Source: a virus
Length of the DNA stretch: 20,916 bases
Reading direction: 5' to 3' (one strand)
IMG/VR virus record: IMGVR_UViG_3300036985_003676
Span: 1 to 20,916 of that record
Within the stretch, counting starts at the first letter, position 1, and each line of letters begins with the position of its first letter. Under the pieces are notes generated by a model. The model was not told the DNA's origin. It did no database searches and saw only the letters and a program-made list of their open reading frames with translations. This document shows, piece after piece, positions 8,028 to 15,089 of the stretch. Made by a program: the position numbers and the translations under genes.

Positions 8028-8592
8028 AAACTACACTGATTCACAACTTTTAAACAAAGTCAAGTCACTTCCATCATTCAAGCAATTTCCGAATGAATAC
8101 TGGATTCTTGGTGTTCAGTCACAAGAAGACACTTTCAATGTCTTTGATGATAAATTTTATCTTTTTAAAGGTCAACAATTCATCATGGTGACTTCTGGAA
8201 CAACCAATGCTGGAAAGAATGGTTTGATGAATTATAACACATACAATGCAGAAGGTGTTGCAGTCATAAAAACAAACGAATTTTATTATAATGTTTGGAA
8301 GTTTGGTCTGCATCGTGGAAAAATGGAAGCACTTCGACAAGTGAAACCATTCTTGATTTCACGTGATGGTGACAAAGACCAGAAGATTGAAGAAGGTCTT
8401 TCACTTCCAGTGATGTGTGGAATCAATTTCCATTCAAACACATACGATTTGACTTCAACTGAAATCAAGGAAATCATCGGTGGTTGGTCACTTGGTTGTC
8501 AGGTGGTCAACAACAAAAAGAAATATCTTGAAATCATTGAACTGATCAAACCACAAAAAGTGGTTTCTTATTGCTTATTGAAAGAATTTTAA
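8020..8592 (+). CDS. Candidate lytic enzyme with YkuD-like His...SxGC motif
   Basis: A 190-residue protein with no signal peptide, overlapping the upstream gene by 8 nt and followed by a terminator. Near the C-terminus it has G-I-N-F-H138, then an 18-residue gap, then S157-L-G-C160. This resembles the catalytic pattern of the L,D-transpeptidase (YkuD) fold (His, 15-17 residues, S/T-x-G-C), in which the Cys is the nucleophile acting on peptidoglycan stem peptides. The position at the end of the holin cassette makes an endolysin-like role plausible. Access to peptidoglycan would then depend on the holin. The rest of the protein shows no lysozyme or amidase motif that I recognise. The family call rests on the motif and context only. 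Confidence 0.6.
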   Translation: MVKNYTDSQLLNKVKSLPSFKQFPNEYWILGVQSQEDTFNVFDDKFYLFKGQQFIMVTSGTTNAGKNGLMNYNTYNAEGVAVIKTNEFYYNVWKFGLHRGKMEALRQVKPFLISRDGDKDQKIEEGLSLPVMCGINFHSNTYDLTSTEIKEIIGGWSLGCQVVNNKKKYLEIIELIKPQKVVSYCLLKEF

Positions 8593-8648
8593 AAAAATAA
8601 TTCAATTTATTTTTGATTCTCAAACCATTGAATTCATTCGGTTTTTCG

Positions 8649-8679
8649 AAAACCATGATGGTTTTGATGGTTTTTTTTT
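8649..8679 (+). terminator. Intrinsic terminator after the lysis cassette
   Basis: AAAACCAT (8649-8656) pairs perfectly with ATGGTTTT (8667-8674) around a 10-nt loop and is followed by further T residues to 8679. An alternative tighter hairpin pairs 8649-8655 with 8659-8665. It lies 56 nt after the end of the lytic-enzyme gene and just before the first early promoter. Confidence 0.75.
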
Positions 8680-8691
8680 CACCTTGTTGGT

Positions 8692-8719
8692 ATCACAAAA
8701 GAAAAAAAGGATATATTTG
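8692..8719 (+). promoter_or_regulatory. Early promoter P1 (18-nt box plus TATATTTG)
   Basis: The box ATCACAAAAGAAAAAAAG (8692-8709) is followed after 2 nt by TATATTTG (8712-8719), which fits the Bacteroidota -7 consensus. The same 18-nt box with the same spacing occurs at 12406-12433. Both are preceded by T9C and 10-11 nt. A TTG at 8687-8689 may serve as the -33 element. The predicted transcription start is around 8726. Confidence 0.78.
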
Positions 8720-8751
8720 TGAAGTCAATGGTGACAAAAAAAACAGAAATT

Positions 8752-9114
8752 ATGACAACAGAAACGACACAAACACTTGAAAATCAGTTAATTATATTGA
8801 AGAACAACCTTAAATTTGCACAACATTTTGAAGTTGTTTGTCAAGCACAAATGGAAAAAGAATCATTTTCTTTCACTTCATTATATCGTGAAGTGGAATT
8901 GTTCAAAGAAACAACCTTCATTTATGGTTTATCATTCACTTTAAATGATGTGAAATTTTTTGAAGAAATGTTTGAAATATGTTGTGACAGAAAAATTGAC
9001 AATAAAAACTGGATTCAGGTCATCAAGTCAATGAAGTATGTTTTGAAGCACATCAATTCAGATGACAATGGTGAAATTGCATACAACATCGCAAATGAAA
9101 TTTTTAATAAATAA
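8752..9114 (+). CDS. Unknown protein, first gene of early operon 1
   Basis: The start is taken as ATG 8752, behind an A-rich leader. In-frame GTG 8719 and ATG 8728 lie inside or just at the start of the predicted P1 transcript and are unlikely. The product is 120 residues, MTTETTQTLENQ..., mostly helical and charged, with no membrane segment. Its N-terminus (TQTLENQ and the following helix ending in QAQMEK) resembles the start of the protein at 12453, which sits behind the twin promoter P2. The two may be distant paralogues. The gene is followed by a run of small unknown genes that leads to the replication genes. The function is unknown. Confidence 0.55.
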   Translation: MTTETTQTLENQLIILKNNLKFAQHFEVVCQAQMEKESFSFTSLYREVELFKETTFIYGLSFTLNDVKFFEEMFEICCDRKIDNKNWIQVIKSMKYVLKHINSDDNGEIAYNIANEIFNK

Positions 9115-9140
9115 TTTAATCAATCTAAAAACAGAACATC

Positions 9141-9296
9141 ATGAAAACATTCGAATTCCATTGGTTTGAAATCAGTGCAGTGACCTTCAAAAGAATTGCA
9201 CTGCACAAAACCATCATTCAAGCAGAAAGTCTTTCAGAAGCAAAAATCAAAATCGACAAACATTCATCAATCATCAAAAAAATCATTCAAAAATGA
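9141..9296 (+). CDS. Small basic protein, function unknown
   Basis: A 51-codon gene starting MKTFEFHWFEISAVTF and ending KKIIQK, with an ATG preceded by a typical A-rich leader (aaaaacagaacatc). Its stop overlaps the ATG of the next gene (ATGA), which supports it as a real, translated gene. The sequence is basic, with beta-like N-terminal and helical C-terminal halves. No family is recognised. Confidence 0.55.
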   Translation: MKTFEFHWFEISAVTFKRIALHKTIIQAESLSEAKIKIDKHSSIIKKIIQK

Positions 9297-9478
9297 AAAA
9301 TCAAAGAACCAAACCACAAGAAAAGGAAATTGAAAACGTGTTCATTCCTTATCCACCAGACATCATGCACTGCATCAAGTTTTGGAAGAACCAATCATTG
9401 ACACAATGTGATGACAAAGGTGGTTCATTCAATGTGAAATTATATCTTGATTATCTTGAAATCAAATACAAATCATGA
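9293..9478 (+). CDS. Small protein, function unknown
   Basis: A 61-residue protein with 4-nt ATGA overlaps at both ends, so it belongs to a coupled run of three small genes. It starts with a Lys/Glu-rich segment and then has PYPPDIMHC and a Trp/Lys-rich stretch. No signal peptide, membrane segment or recognised domain is visible. It is probably an early accessory protein. Confidence 0.55.
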   Translation: MKNQRTKPQEKEIENVFIPYPPDIMHCIKFWKNQSLTQCDDKGGSFNVKLYLDYLEIKYKS

Positions 9479-9717
9479 AAAAACATCCATACAAAAAAAA
9501 GGAAATTATCATCAAAATTCAAATTGAAGATATTTCAGAAATTTCATCCACATTGACAATGGTTTCACACCAGCTTATGAATGGAACACAAATGAATGAA
9601 TTCCGATCTGGAAGTGCAGTTGTGTCTTATTCAATGGAATTCATGCAGAAATCGGATTTCAAAGAAATTGAAATTGATGGTGTTTGGTTTCATGTCATCA
9701 AATCACGAATGGAATAA
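9475..9717 (+). CDS. Small protein, function unknown
   Basis: An 80-residue protein beginning MKKHPYKKKEIIIKIQIEDI, coupled by ATGA overlap to the previous gene. It has a basic N-terminus, then beta-like strands and a helix (SSTLTMVSHQLMNG), and ends near the promoter-like site at 9702-9730, part of which it contains. No family is recognised. The codon pattern matches its neighbours. Confidence 0.55.
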   Translation: MKKHPYKKKEIIIKIQIEDISEISSTLTMVSHQLMNGTQMNEFRSGSAVVSYSMEFMQKSDFKEIEIDGVWFHVIKSRME

Positions 9718-9730
9718 AAAAGTATATTTG
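9702..9730 (+). promoter_or_regulatory. Promoter P3 ahead of the replication genes (ATCAC ... AAAAAAG TATATTTG)
   Basis: TATATTTG (9723-9730) matches the Bacteroidota -7 consensus. ATCAC at 9702-9706 lies 21 nt upstream of it, against 20 nt in P1 and P2, and an A-tract ending AAAAAAG sits directly before the -7 box. It is a divergent relative of the P1/P2 element, without the T9C tract. The site starts inside the upstream gene, and the ATG at 9755 follows after 24 nt. Confidence 0.6.
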
Positions 9731-9754
9731 CAAAAACAATCAAAACAATCAATC

Positions 9755-10360
9755 ATGAAAAAAACATCATTCATCCTTCACATGGATGCACTTTCAGTTC
9801 TGGATGAACTGACAAATGAACAATCTGGAATCCTTTTCAAAGCAATTCGTGACTTCAATTCTGGAAAAGAACCAGAATTGGACTTTGCAATGAAGATGTG
9901 TTTCATTCCTTTCAAGAATCAATTCACACGTGACTTCGAAAAATATGAAGTGAAATGTGAAAAGAATCGTGAAAATGGAAAATATGGTGGAAGACCGAAA
10001 AAGACAGAAACCGAAAAAACCGACATGGTTTCTGAAAAACCGAATCAAACCGAATCAAACCGAAAGAACCACGATAGTGATAATGATAATGATAATGATA
10101 ATGAAAATGATATTCTTTTGTTTGACATCTTCTGGAATTTGTATGGAAAGAAAATTGACAAAGCAAAATGTTTCAAAGCATGGAAGAAGATTCCAAAAGG
10201 AAAAAGAACATGGATTCAAGAACAAGCAAGAAAGTATGTTCAATCAACACCAGATGTCAAATTCAGAAAAAATCTTCTGACATGGTTCAATGGTGAATGC
10301 TGGAATGATGAAATTGAAGAAGTCAAAGTTGTTTCAACAAAATACATTCCAACACTATGA
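9755..10360 (+). CDS. Phage replication protein (DUF6291-type N-terminus, initiator/loader-like)
   Basis: The start is ATG 9755 (MKKTSFILHMD), just downstream of P3; the frame is open further upstream but lacks a good start. The product is 201 residues. The first ~85 residues match the DUF6291 pattern: an acidic 'LTNEQSG-LFKAI-DF-SGKEPELD' helix pair ending in the Gly/Arg/Lys turn GKYGGRPKK. A low-complexity linker with alternating Asp-Asn follows. The C-terminal ~75 residues (FWNLYGKK ... KAWKKI ... WFNGECWND) resemble the C-terminal domain of phage O-like or replisome-organiser proteins. The 4-nt overlap with the helicase gene supports a role in origin binding or helicase loading; which one cannot be decided here. 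Confidence 0.7.
   Translation: MKKTSFILHMDALSVLDELTNEQSGILFKAIRDFNSGKEPELDFAMKMCFIPFKNQFTRDFEKYEVKCEKNRENGKYGGRPKKTETEKTDMVSEKPNQTESNRKNHDSDNDNDNDNENDILLFDIFWNLYGKKIDKAKCFKAWKKIPKGKRTWIQEQARKYVQSTPDVKFRKNLLTWFNGECWNDEIEEVKVVSTKYIPTL
10077..10101 (+). repeat. Short GATAAT hexamer run encoding an Asp-Asn linker
   Basis: Four in-phase copies of a GATAAT-type hexamer (AGTGATAATGATAATG...) encode alternating Asp and Asn between the two domains of the replication protein. It is a flexible linker and a possible slippage site. Its AT-rich nature could also ease strand opening, but nothing shows this. Confidence 0.6.
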
Positions 10361-11631
10361 AACCAGCAATTGAACAAATTTTCGGTTTGATGATGCAACA
10401 AACAAGAACTGATTGCATTGAAACTTTCAGTCGAATTGATGAAAGATTCTTGAAGACTGGCTTTCAGAAACGAATTTATCAATCAATCAGTGAACTAATC
10501 AAACAAAAAAAGGACATTGACTTGTTGACCATCACATTGCAATTCAAAGAAAATGGTTGGTTTGACCAGAAAGTTGTTGTCCAGATTTCAAAGTTGACAT
10601 CAGAATCGTATTCATTAACCAGTGTTCTTCGATTGTCATCATTGTTTGAACAATGCATTCAAGAAGTTGTCTTTGAAAAAGCACTTGCAATCAGAAATCA
10701 AATCGATGTTCTTCTGGAATCAGAAAACTTGACCATGTCGAAATTTCATGACATCATTCAATCTGGAAATGATGTGAAGTTTGACCAGAAGAAAGACAAA
10801 TCCAATGTTGATGTGATATTTGAAGTTGTCGATGACCATATCAATGCAAAAGAAGGAAAGATTTGTGGAACTGGAATCGGTTATTCTTTCCTGAATCAAG
10901 TTGTTCTTCTTGAACCAGTGGATGTGATGGTTGTTGGTGCAAGACCAGCAATGGGAAAAACTGCATTCGGTGTCAACACAATGGTGAAGATGGTCATGCA
11001 AGGAAAGAAAGTTGCATTCTTTGCACTGGAAATGACAAAGAAACAGATGATTCGAAGAATAGTTGCAAACATTTCTGGAATCGATTCCAACAAAATAAAA
11101 TTCGGAAATTGCAGTCAAGAAGAAATGAATCGAATTTACAAAGTGCAAGAAATGGACATCTGGAAGAATCTTTTCATTTTTGAAGGTTCACATTCCATCA
11201 ATGACATTGCATCTGAAATGAACAAATTGAAACGTGAACAACAAATTGATTTGTTCTTTGTTGACTACATTCAAAAAATACAACCAAAAACATCACGTTC
11301 AAGATATGAAGTTGTTTCTGAAATAAGCAATGGACTGAAATTGATTTGTCAGAATCTTCAAATTCCTTGTCTTGCACTTGCACAACTTTCACGTGATTCA
11401 TCCAAAACTGGAAAAAGACCATCACTTCCAGACTTGAAAGAAAGTGGTGAAATTGAACAAGATGCATCAATTGTTGCATTCCTTCACAGACCTGAATACT
11501 TTGGTGAAGGTGAAACATACAATGGAAATGATTCAACAAATGTTTGTGAATTGATCATTGCAAAGAATCGTGAAGGTGAAATCGGAATTTGGGAAATGGT
11601 TGTTGATTTGAAAATTTCAAAATTCACTTGA
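10357..11631 (+). CDS. Replicative DNA helicase, DnaB family
   Basis: A 424-residue protein, close to the usual DnaB length. It has an N-terminal helical domain (about 1-100), then a RecA-like ATPase domain. Walker A is GARPAMGKT at 194-202. Walker B is LFFVDY with D303. The segment LALAQLSRDSSKTGKRPSLP followed by DLKESGEIEQDAS is the classical DnaB-type motif region. It should form a hexamer that unwinds DNA at the phage fork. It is translationally coupled by ATGA to the upstream replication protein, the likely loader or initiator, and its stop overlaps the next start (TGATG). No primase domain is present, so priming probably comes from the host or from outside this window. Confidence 0.93.
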   Translation: MKPAIEQIFGLMMQQTRTDCIETFSRIDERFLKTGFQKRIYQSISELIKQKKDIDLLTITLQFKENGWFDQKVVVQISKLTSESYSLTSVLRLSSLFEQCIQEVVFEKALAIRNQIDVLLESENLTMSKFHDIIQSGNDVKFDQKKDKSNVDVIFEVVDDHINAKEGKICGTGIGYSFLNQVVLLEPVDVMVVGARPAMGKTAFGVNTMVKMVMQGKKVAFFALEMTKKQMIRRIVANISGIDSNKIKFGNCSQEEMNRIYKVQEMDIWKNLFIFEGSHSINDIASEMNKLKREQQIDLFFVDYIQKIQPKTSRSRYEVVSEISNGLKLICQNLQIPCLALAQLSRDSSKTGKRPSLPDLKESGEIEQDASIVAFLHRPEYFGEGETYNGNDSTNVCELIIAKNREGEIGIWEMVVDLKISKFT

Positions 11632-11846
11632 TGAAAGCACAAATCATTGCAACAAGACAAATCATTCATTCAGATGATGCAAATGATTTCATCAGTGATG
11701 ATTTTGAATGGTTTGACAGACCGATTGAATCAGAAATGAAGAATCATGTCATGAACAATCAAAAGTTCCTTAAAATGCTTAAAAATGAAGAAATCATTTT
11801 AATTCATAAAAATCAATTATCAATATTTGACCATGAAGAAATGTAA
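11631..11846 (+). CDS. Small acidic protein between helicase and NinG, function unknown
   Basis: The ATG at 11631 overlaps the helicase stop (TGATG), and the product is 71 residues. It is acidic, with a helical middle (MKNHVMNNQKFLKMLKN) and a C-terminal QLSIFDHEEM. It overlaps the NinG gene by 14 nt. No family is recognised. The C-terminal QLSIFD resembles the sliding-clamp-binding (beta-clamp) consensus QLSLF, so it might be a clamp-interacting peptide; this is a motif-level suggestion. Confidence 0.55.
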   Translation: MKAQIIATRQIIHSDDANDFISDDFEWFDRPIESEMKNHVMNNQKFLKMLKNEEIILIHKNQLSIFDHEEM

Positions 11847-12384
11847 AAATTGCAAACAACCATTTGAACCACGATTCAGTTCACTTGAAAAGTTCTGCTG
11901 GAATCAAGATTGCAAACTGATTGAAGCAATGGAAAAGTTGTCGAAAATCAAGAAGAAACAAAAACTGGATGACAACATCAGATGGAAGGAAAAGAAAGAA
12001 TCATTGAAGACACTTCAAGACTATCTTCAAGAATTGCAGACACTGGTGAACACATTTGTTCGTTTACGTGACAGAAACAAAAGATGCATTTCATGCAACA
12101 AACCATTGAAAGCAAAATTTGATGCTGGACATTTTTTTTCAGTTGGTTCATATCCATCAATCAGATTCGATTTGACAAACATTTTCGGTCAATGTGTTCA
12201 CTGCAATCAACATCTTCGTGGAAATGTCCATGAATACAGAAAAAACATCACTAAACGAATCAGTCAAGAAGAACTGGAAGAACTTGAATTCAAAAGTCAA
12301 AGACCAGCAAACTTCATGAAACATGAAATCATTGAAATGATTGAAGAAATGAAAAAACGAATCAAGGAAATCAGATTGAATTGA
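11833..12384 (+). CDS. ninG: NinG-family recombination protein (HNH/zinc-binding)
   Basis: The start is taken as ATG 11833 (MKKCKNCKQPF); the upstream in-frame TTG is not needed. The product is 183 residues, near the length of lambda NinG. The first zinc site is C4-x2-C7 with C22 and C27. A charged helix (about 35-75) and FVRLRDRNKRCISC follow. Then comes DAGHFFSVGSYPSIRF, with the AGH and the G-SYPS-R-F pattern typical of NinG, and the second Cys pair QCVHCNQHLRGN with YR. NinG proteins take part in phage recombination and are thought to process branched or single-stranded intermediates. Here it closes the helicase operon and precedes the second early operon, which holds other recombination genes. 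Confidence 0.9.
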   Translation: MKKCKNCKQPFEPRFSSLEKFCWNQDCKLIEAMEKLSKIKKKQKLDDNIRWKEKKESLKTLQDYLQELQTLVNTFVRLRDRNKRCISCNKPLKAKFDAGHFFSVGSYPSIRFDLTNIFGQCVHCNQHLRGNVHEYRKNITKRISQEELEELEFKSQRPANFMKHEIIEMIEEMKKRIKEIRLN

Positions 12385-12405
12385 CTTTTTTTTTCTGAAA
12401 TGTGA

Positions 12406-12433
12406 ATCACAAAAGAAAAAAAGTATATCTTTG
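12406..12433 (+). promoter_or_regulatory. Early promoter P2, twin of P1
   Basis: The same 18-nt box ATCACAAAAGAAAAAAAG (12406-12423) as in P1 is followed after 2 nt by TATCTTTG (12426-12433), which fits the Bacteroidota -7 consensus. T9C (12386-12395) lies 10 nt upstream of the box. The predicted start is near 12440, about 13 nt before ATG 12453. Confidence 0.78.
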
Positions 12434-12452
12434 AAGGAACAAAACGGAAAAA

Positions 12453-12764
12453 ATGAAGACTAAAAACACACAATCAGTTGAAAATCAAGCACTTACAATG
12501 ATTAAGTCACTGGAAAAGACAATGGATGAATGTCAATTTTATGTGGTCAGAAACCAAAGTCAGTTTGAAAAAGTAAAAAAATACATGAAAATCAATCATC
12601 CAGAATTGTTTTTGAATGAAGATGATAATCATGATTCAATTGTGATGGAATTCAGCATCAAGAAATCTGATGAAGAAAGACTTGCATACAACTTGAAAAG
12701 AACAATGTTGGATTGCATGATAAAAATCAGACCTTCATTGTTGCATTCTGAAATGTTCAAATAG
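12453..12764 (+). CDS. Unknown protein, first gene of early operon 2
   Basis: A 103-residue protein with an A-rich leader, directly downstream of P2. Its N-terminus, TQSVENQALTMIKSLEKTMDECQFYVV...QFEK, resembles that of the protein at 8752 (TQTLENQ...QMEK), which lies behind P1. The rest is charged and helical, and it ends at SEMFK. It has no signal or membrane segment. It may be an early regulator or accessory protein; I cannot name a family. Confidence 0.6.
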   Translation: MKTKNTQSVENQALTMIKSLEKTMDECQFYVVRNQSQFEKVKKYMKINHPELFLNEDDNHDSIVMEFSIKKSDEERLAYNLKRTMLDCMIKIRPSLLHSEMFK

Positions 12765-12785
12765 TAATCAATAAACCAATATAAA

Positions 12786-13400
12786 ATGGAAAAACAGAAA
12801 AGAACCAGAAGACCGAATCTGTCAACATCGGACTATCTTGAAGCATTCAAGAAGATGAAAATGGAAATTGACATCAATCCAAAAGTCAAGACTTCCAAAA
12901 TCAGTAAGGAAATAGGAATTTCAAACGTATGTGTTGCAAAACTCAAACAACTTGGAATCATTAATGAAACTGCACATGGTTTGTTTTGGTCTGGTATTGC
13001 ACCAACATCACAAATGGTGAAATCAGTCAAGTCATTGTTCAATGTTCCACCAGTGAAGAAAACTTCAAAGACAACAATCGGAACATCAGAACCAAAGAAT
13101 CTTGCACCACAAGGTGAAATTGAATTCAAAGAACCTGAATCAATCATTGACAAGCACTGGAATGAATCAATCAAAGAATGGAACACACGTGTTTCAAGTC
13201 AGATTGCAGAAAAAACACAAATGTTGATTCAGGACAAAGCACTTGTTGATTCATCATGTGTTTCTGATTTGATTGAATACGATTCACCAGAAGTTCCAGA
13301 AGCACCAAAAAAGGAAAGACAAAAAAGAACCACAAAATCGAAAGAAAGAATCTTTGAATTGAAGATTTTCGGTCTTGTTTTATTTACAATCAAATACTAA
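12786..13400 (+). CDS. Putative DNA-binding protein with N-terminal helix-turn-helix-like region
   Basis: A 204-residue protein. Residues about 35-70 (KTSKISKEIGISNVCVAKLKQLGII) have the helix-turn-helix spacing with a Gly in the turn. The middle is low-complexity (Pro, Lys, Thr, Ser), followed by a helical part (about 125-160). A very basic stretch (KKERQKRTTKSKERI) precedes the final FELKIFGLVLFTIKY, which looks like two beta strands. It sits between two unknown early genes upstream of the recombination genes. A regulatory or DNA-metabolism role is plausible but unproven. Confidence 0.6.
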   Translation: MEKQKRTRRPNLSTSDYLEAFKKMKMEIDINPKVKTSKISKEIGISNVCVAKLKQLGIINETAHGLFWSGIAPTSQMVKSVKSLFNVPPVKKTSKTTIGTSEPKNLAPQGEIEFKEPESIIDKHWNESIKEWNTRVSSQIAEKTQMLIQDKALVDSSCVSDLIEYDSPEVPEAPKKERQKRTTKSKERIFELKIFGLVLFTIKY

Positions 13401-13404
13401 AAAA

Positions 13405-13734
13405 ATGAATTCAGAAGAAAAAAATGTCAATGAATTGACACCGATGGAAAAATTGATTTTCACACTTGGACAATTGTCTGAAAAGTCAAAGGATGTAAAA
13501 AAGAAAAAAGTCTTGACAGAAGTCATGGAAATCATTCAGCACGTGATTCTTGATGACATTGAAGAAAACTTGTTCATCAAGTTTTATGTCATGACCAGAT
13601 TGTTTGTTGTGGATGAAATGACAGAAGAAGATGTTGAAACGTGTCATCTTGAAGCAACTGCATCATTCAAGGTCATGTTCAATGCAAAGACAATGTTTGA
13701 AGAATCAAATGAATATCAATCAAAAAACAATTAA
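13405..13734 (+). CDS. Unknown acidic protein upstream of the annealase gene
   Basis: The start is taken as ATG 13405 behind aaaaaa; an earlier TTG in frame overlaps the previous gene and is less likely. The product is 109 residues, acidic and helix-rich (LTPMEKLIFTLGQLSEKSKDVKKKK region, then EIIQHVILDDIEENLFIKFY). There are no Cys clusters or membrane segments. The gene lies 3 nt before the ERF gene, suggesting a role in the recombination operon. No family is recognised. Confidence 0.58.
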   Translation: MNSEEKNVNELTPMEKLIFTLGQLSEKSKDVKKKKVLTEVMEIIQHVILDDIEENLFIKFYVMTRLFVVDEMTEEDVETCHLEATASFKVMFNAKTMFEESNEYQSKNN

Positions 13735-13737
13735 AAA

Positions 13738-14316
13738 ATGGAATTCGAAATGCACAAAACAGAAACACCGATTGAATTGTTCAAAGCACTTGCACAATTT
13801 CAATCAGAATGTCCAATCATTCCAAAAGGAAAGAAAGGTTTTGGATATAACTACGCAGAACTTTCAAAGACAATTGAAATCATCAGACCGATTCTTCACA
13901 AGAATCAAATCGGTTTCACACAACTGATTCATGGAAATGGAAATTTGAAAACAATCATCTTTCACACTGAATCTGGACAATCACTTGAAACTGACTTGAT
14001 CCTTCCATCTGGAATCGAATTGAAAGGAATGAACCTTTTTCAAACCGATGGTGCAAAATTCACATATTACAAAAGATATTGTCTTTTGTCGATGTTATCA
14101 GTGTTCAGTGAAGATGAAGACATTGATGCAAAAGGTCAAGTGAAACAAACACCACCAGCACCAGAACAACCAGTTCAGAAGAAGAAACTGAATGAACATC
14201 AATTCATTTCAATTCTTGGTGCAGTGAATGCTGGTCAATACACAAAAGAAGAAGTCTTGAACACTTTTGACTTGACAAATGAACAAAAGGTCACAATCGA
14301 ATCAATCAATCATTAA
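13738..14316 (+). CDS. erf: ERF-family single-strand annealing protein
   Basis: A 192-residue protein. It shows the ERF pattern: an N-terminal helix, then KGKKGFGYNYAELSKTIEII (about 30-49), RPILHKNQIGFTQ, and later DGAKFTYYKRYCLLSMLSVF followed by an acidic EDEDIDA. ERF proteins anneal complementary single strands in phage recombination and genome circularisation. The C-terminus (about 140-192) is Pro/Gln-rich and then helical. The gene is followed by a PD-(D/E)XK nuclease and an SSB-like protein, forming the expected exonuclease-annealase-SSB set similar in logic to lambda Red. The length is close to that of known ERF proteins. Confidence 0.87.
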   Translation: MEFEMHKTETPIELFKALAQFQSECPIIPKGKKGFGYNYAELSKTIEIIRPILHKNQIGFTQLIHGNGNLKTIIFHTESGQSLETDLILPSGIELKGMNLFQTDGAKFTYYKRYCLLSMLSVFSEDEDIDAKGQVKQTPPAPEQPVQKKKLNEHQFISILGAVNAGQYTKEEVLNTFDLTNEQKVTIESINH

Positions 14317-14337
14317 AAACAAAAAAAACAATTAATC

Positions 14338-15069
14338 ATGGAAAAGAATCAATTTATTGCACGTGCATCACAAATCGGAAAGTTGATGACAAATGACAGA
14401 AGTGGAAAGAAAATCGGTGCAACTGCACTGACTGCATTGAAAGAAATTGTCTTGTTTGACAAGTATGGTTTCAAAAAAGACATCACTTCAAAATATCTGG
14501 AAAAAGGAATTCAGAATGAAAAAACATCAATCAGACTTGCATCAAAGGTTCTGAACTGGTTTGATGTTGATGCTGAAACTGAACAACAAAGACTGGTGAA
14601 TGACTTCATCACTGGAAAACCTGACATCAACACAAAATCAGTTCTTGCAGATGTCAAATCATCTTGGAATGCATTGACATTTCCGATGTTTCATCCAGAT
14701 GATTCAGAAACTGACATTCCAAATCAAGATTATTTTTATCAGATGATGTCTTATTGCTGGTTAACAAACAAGAACCGATGTGAACTGGTGTATTGTTTGA
14801 CTGATTCACCAGAACAAATGATTTTGGATGAAGTCAATCGTGCAGTGTGGAAGAATCTTGGAAATCCACATTTTGAAGACTTGACACAAAGCGAAATTGA
14901 AGACCATTTTGATTCGGTTATCAGACAACAAATGACATTCGGAAATGTTCCAGATCAGAAACGTGTGAAAAGATTCATCATCAATGCAGATGAAGAAGTG
15001 ATTGACAAAATGAAAGCACGAATCGAAGAATGTCGGGAAATATATTCAACTTTATATTCAATAATTTAA
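14338..15069 (+). CDS. PD-(D/E)XK (YqaJ-like) exonuclease of the recombination module
   Basis: A 243-residue protein. Candidate catalytic residues follow the PD-(D/E)XK order: E61 in the helix EKGIQNE, D96 in GKPD (93-96), D105 and K107 in VLADVKS, and the downstream helix YFYQMMSYCWL with Q135, as in YqaJ/lambda-exonuclease-type enzymes. These degrade one strand of duplex DNA to expose a 3' end for an annealase. The upstream neighbour is the ERF annealase and the downstream one an SSB-like protein. The start at 14338 follows an A-rich leader (aaacaattaatc). Exonuclease polarity cannot be read from the sequence. Confidence 0.82.
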   Translation: MEKNQFIARASQIGKLMTNDRSGKKIGATALTALKEIVLFDKYGFKKDITSKYLEKGIQNEKTSIRLASKVLNWFDVDAETEQQRLVNDFITGKPDINTKSVLADVKSSWNALTFPMFHPDDSETDIPNQDYFYQMMSYCWLTNKNRCELVYCLTDSPEQMILDEVNRAVWKNLGNPHFEDLTQSEIEDHFDSVIRQQMTFGNVPDQKRVKRFIINADEEVIDKMKARIEECREIYSTLYSII

Positions 15070-15089
15070 ACAATAAAAACAAAGAAAAA

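Noticed and set aside
8719-8751. GTG 8719 or ATG 8728 as the start of the first early gene
   Set aside because: The GTG overlaps the predicted -7 box and the ATG lies 2 nt after the predicted transcription start; ATG 8752 has a proper A-rich leader.
9596-9754. Longer N-terminus for the DUF6291-type protein
   Set aside because: It would overlap the upstream gene out of frame, lies before promoter P3 and does not match the family start; ATG 9755 does.
10077-10101. GATAAT repeats as a CRISPR-like or iteron array
   Set aside because: There are only four hexamers without spacers, in frame, encoding a flexible Asp-Asn linker; no iteron-like unit of usual length is present.
12385-12423. CTTTTTTTTCT ... 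AGAAAAAAAG as a terminator after ninG
   Set aside because: The T-run comes before rather than after the stem and the pairing is nearly all A-T; the same tracts occur at P1 as part of a conserved promoter layout.
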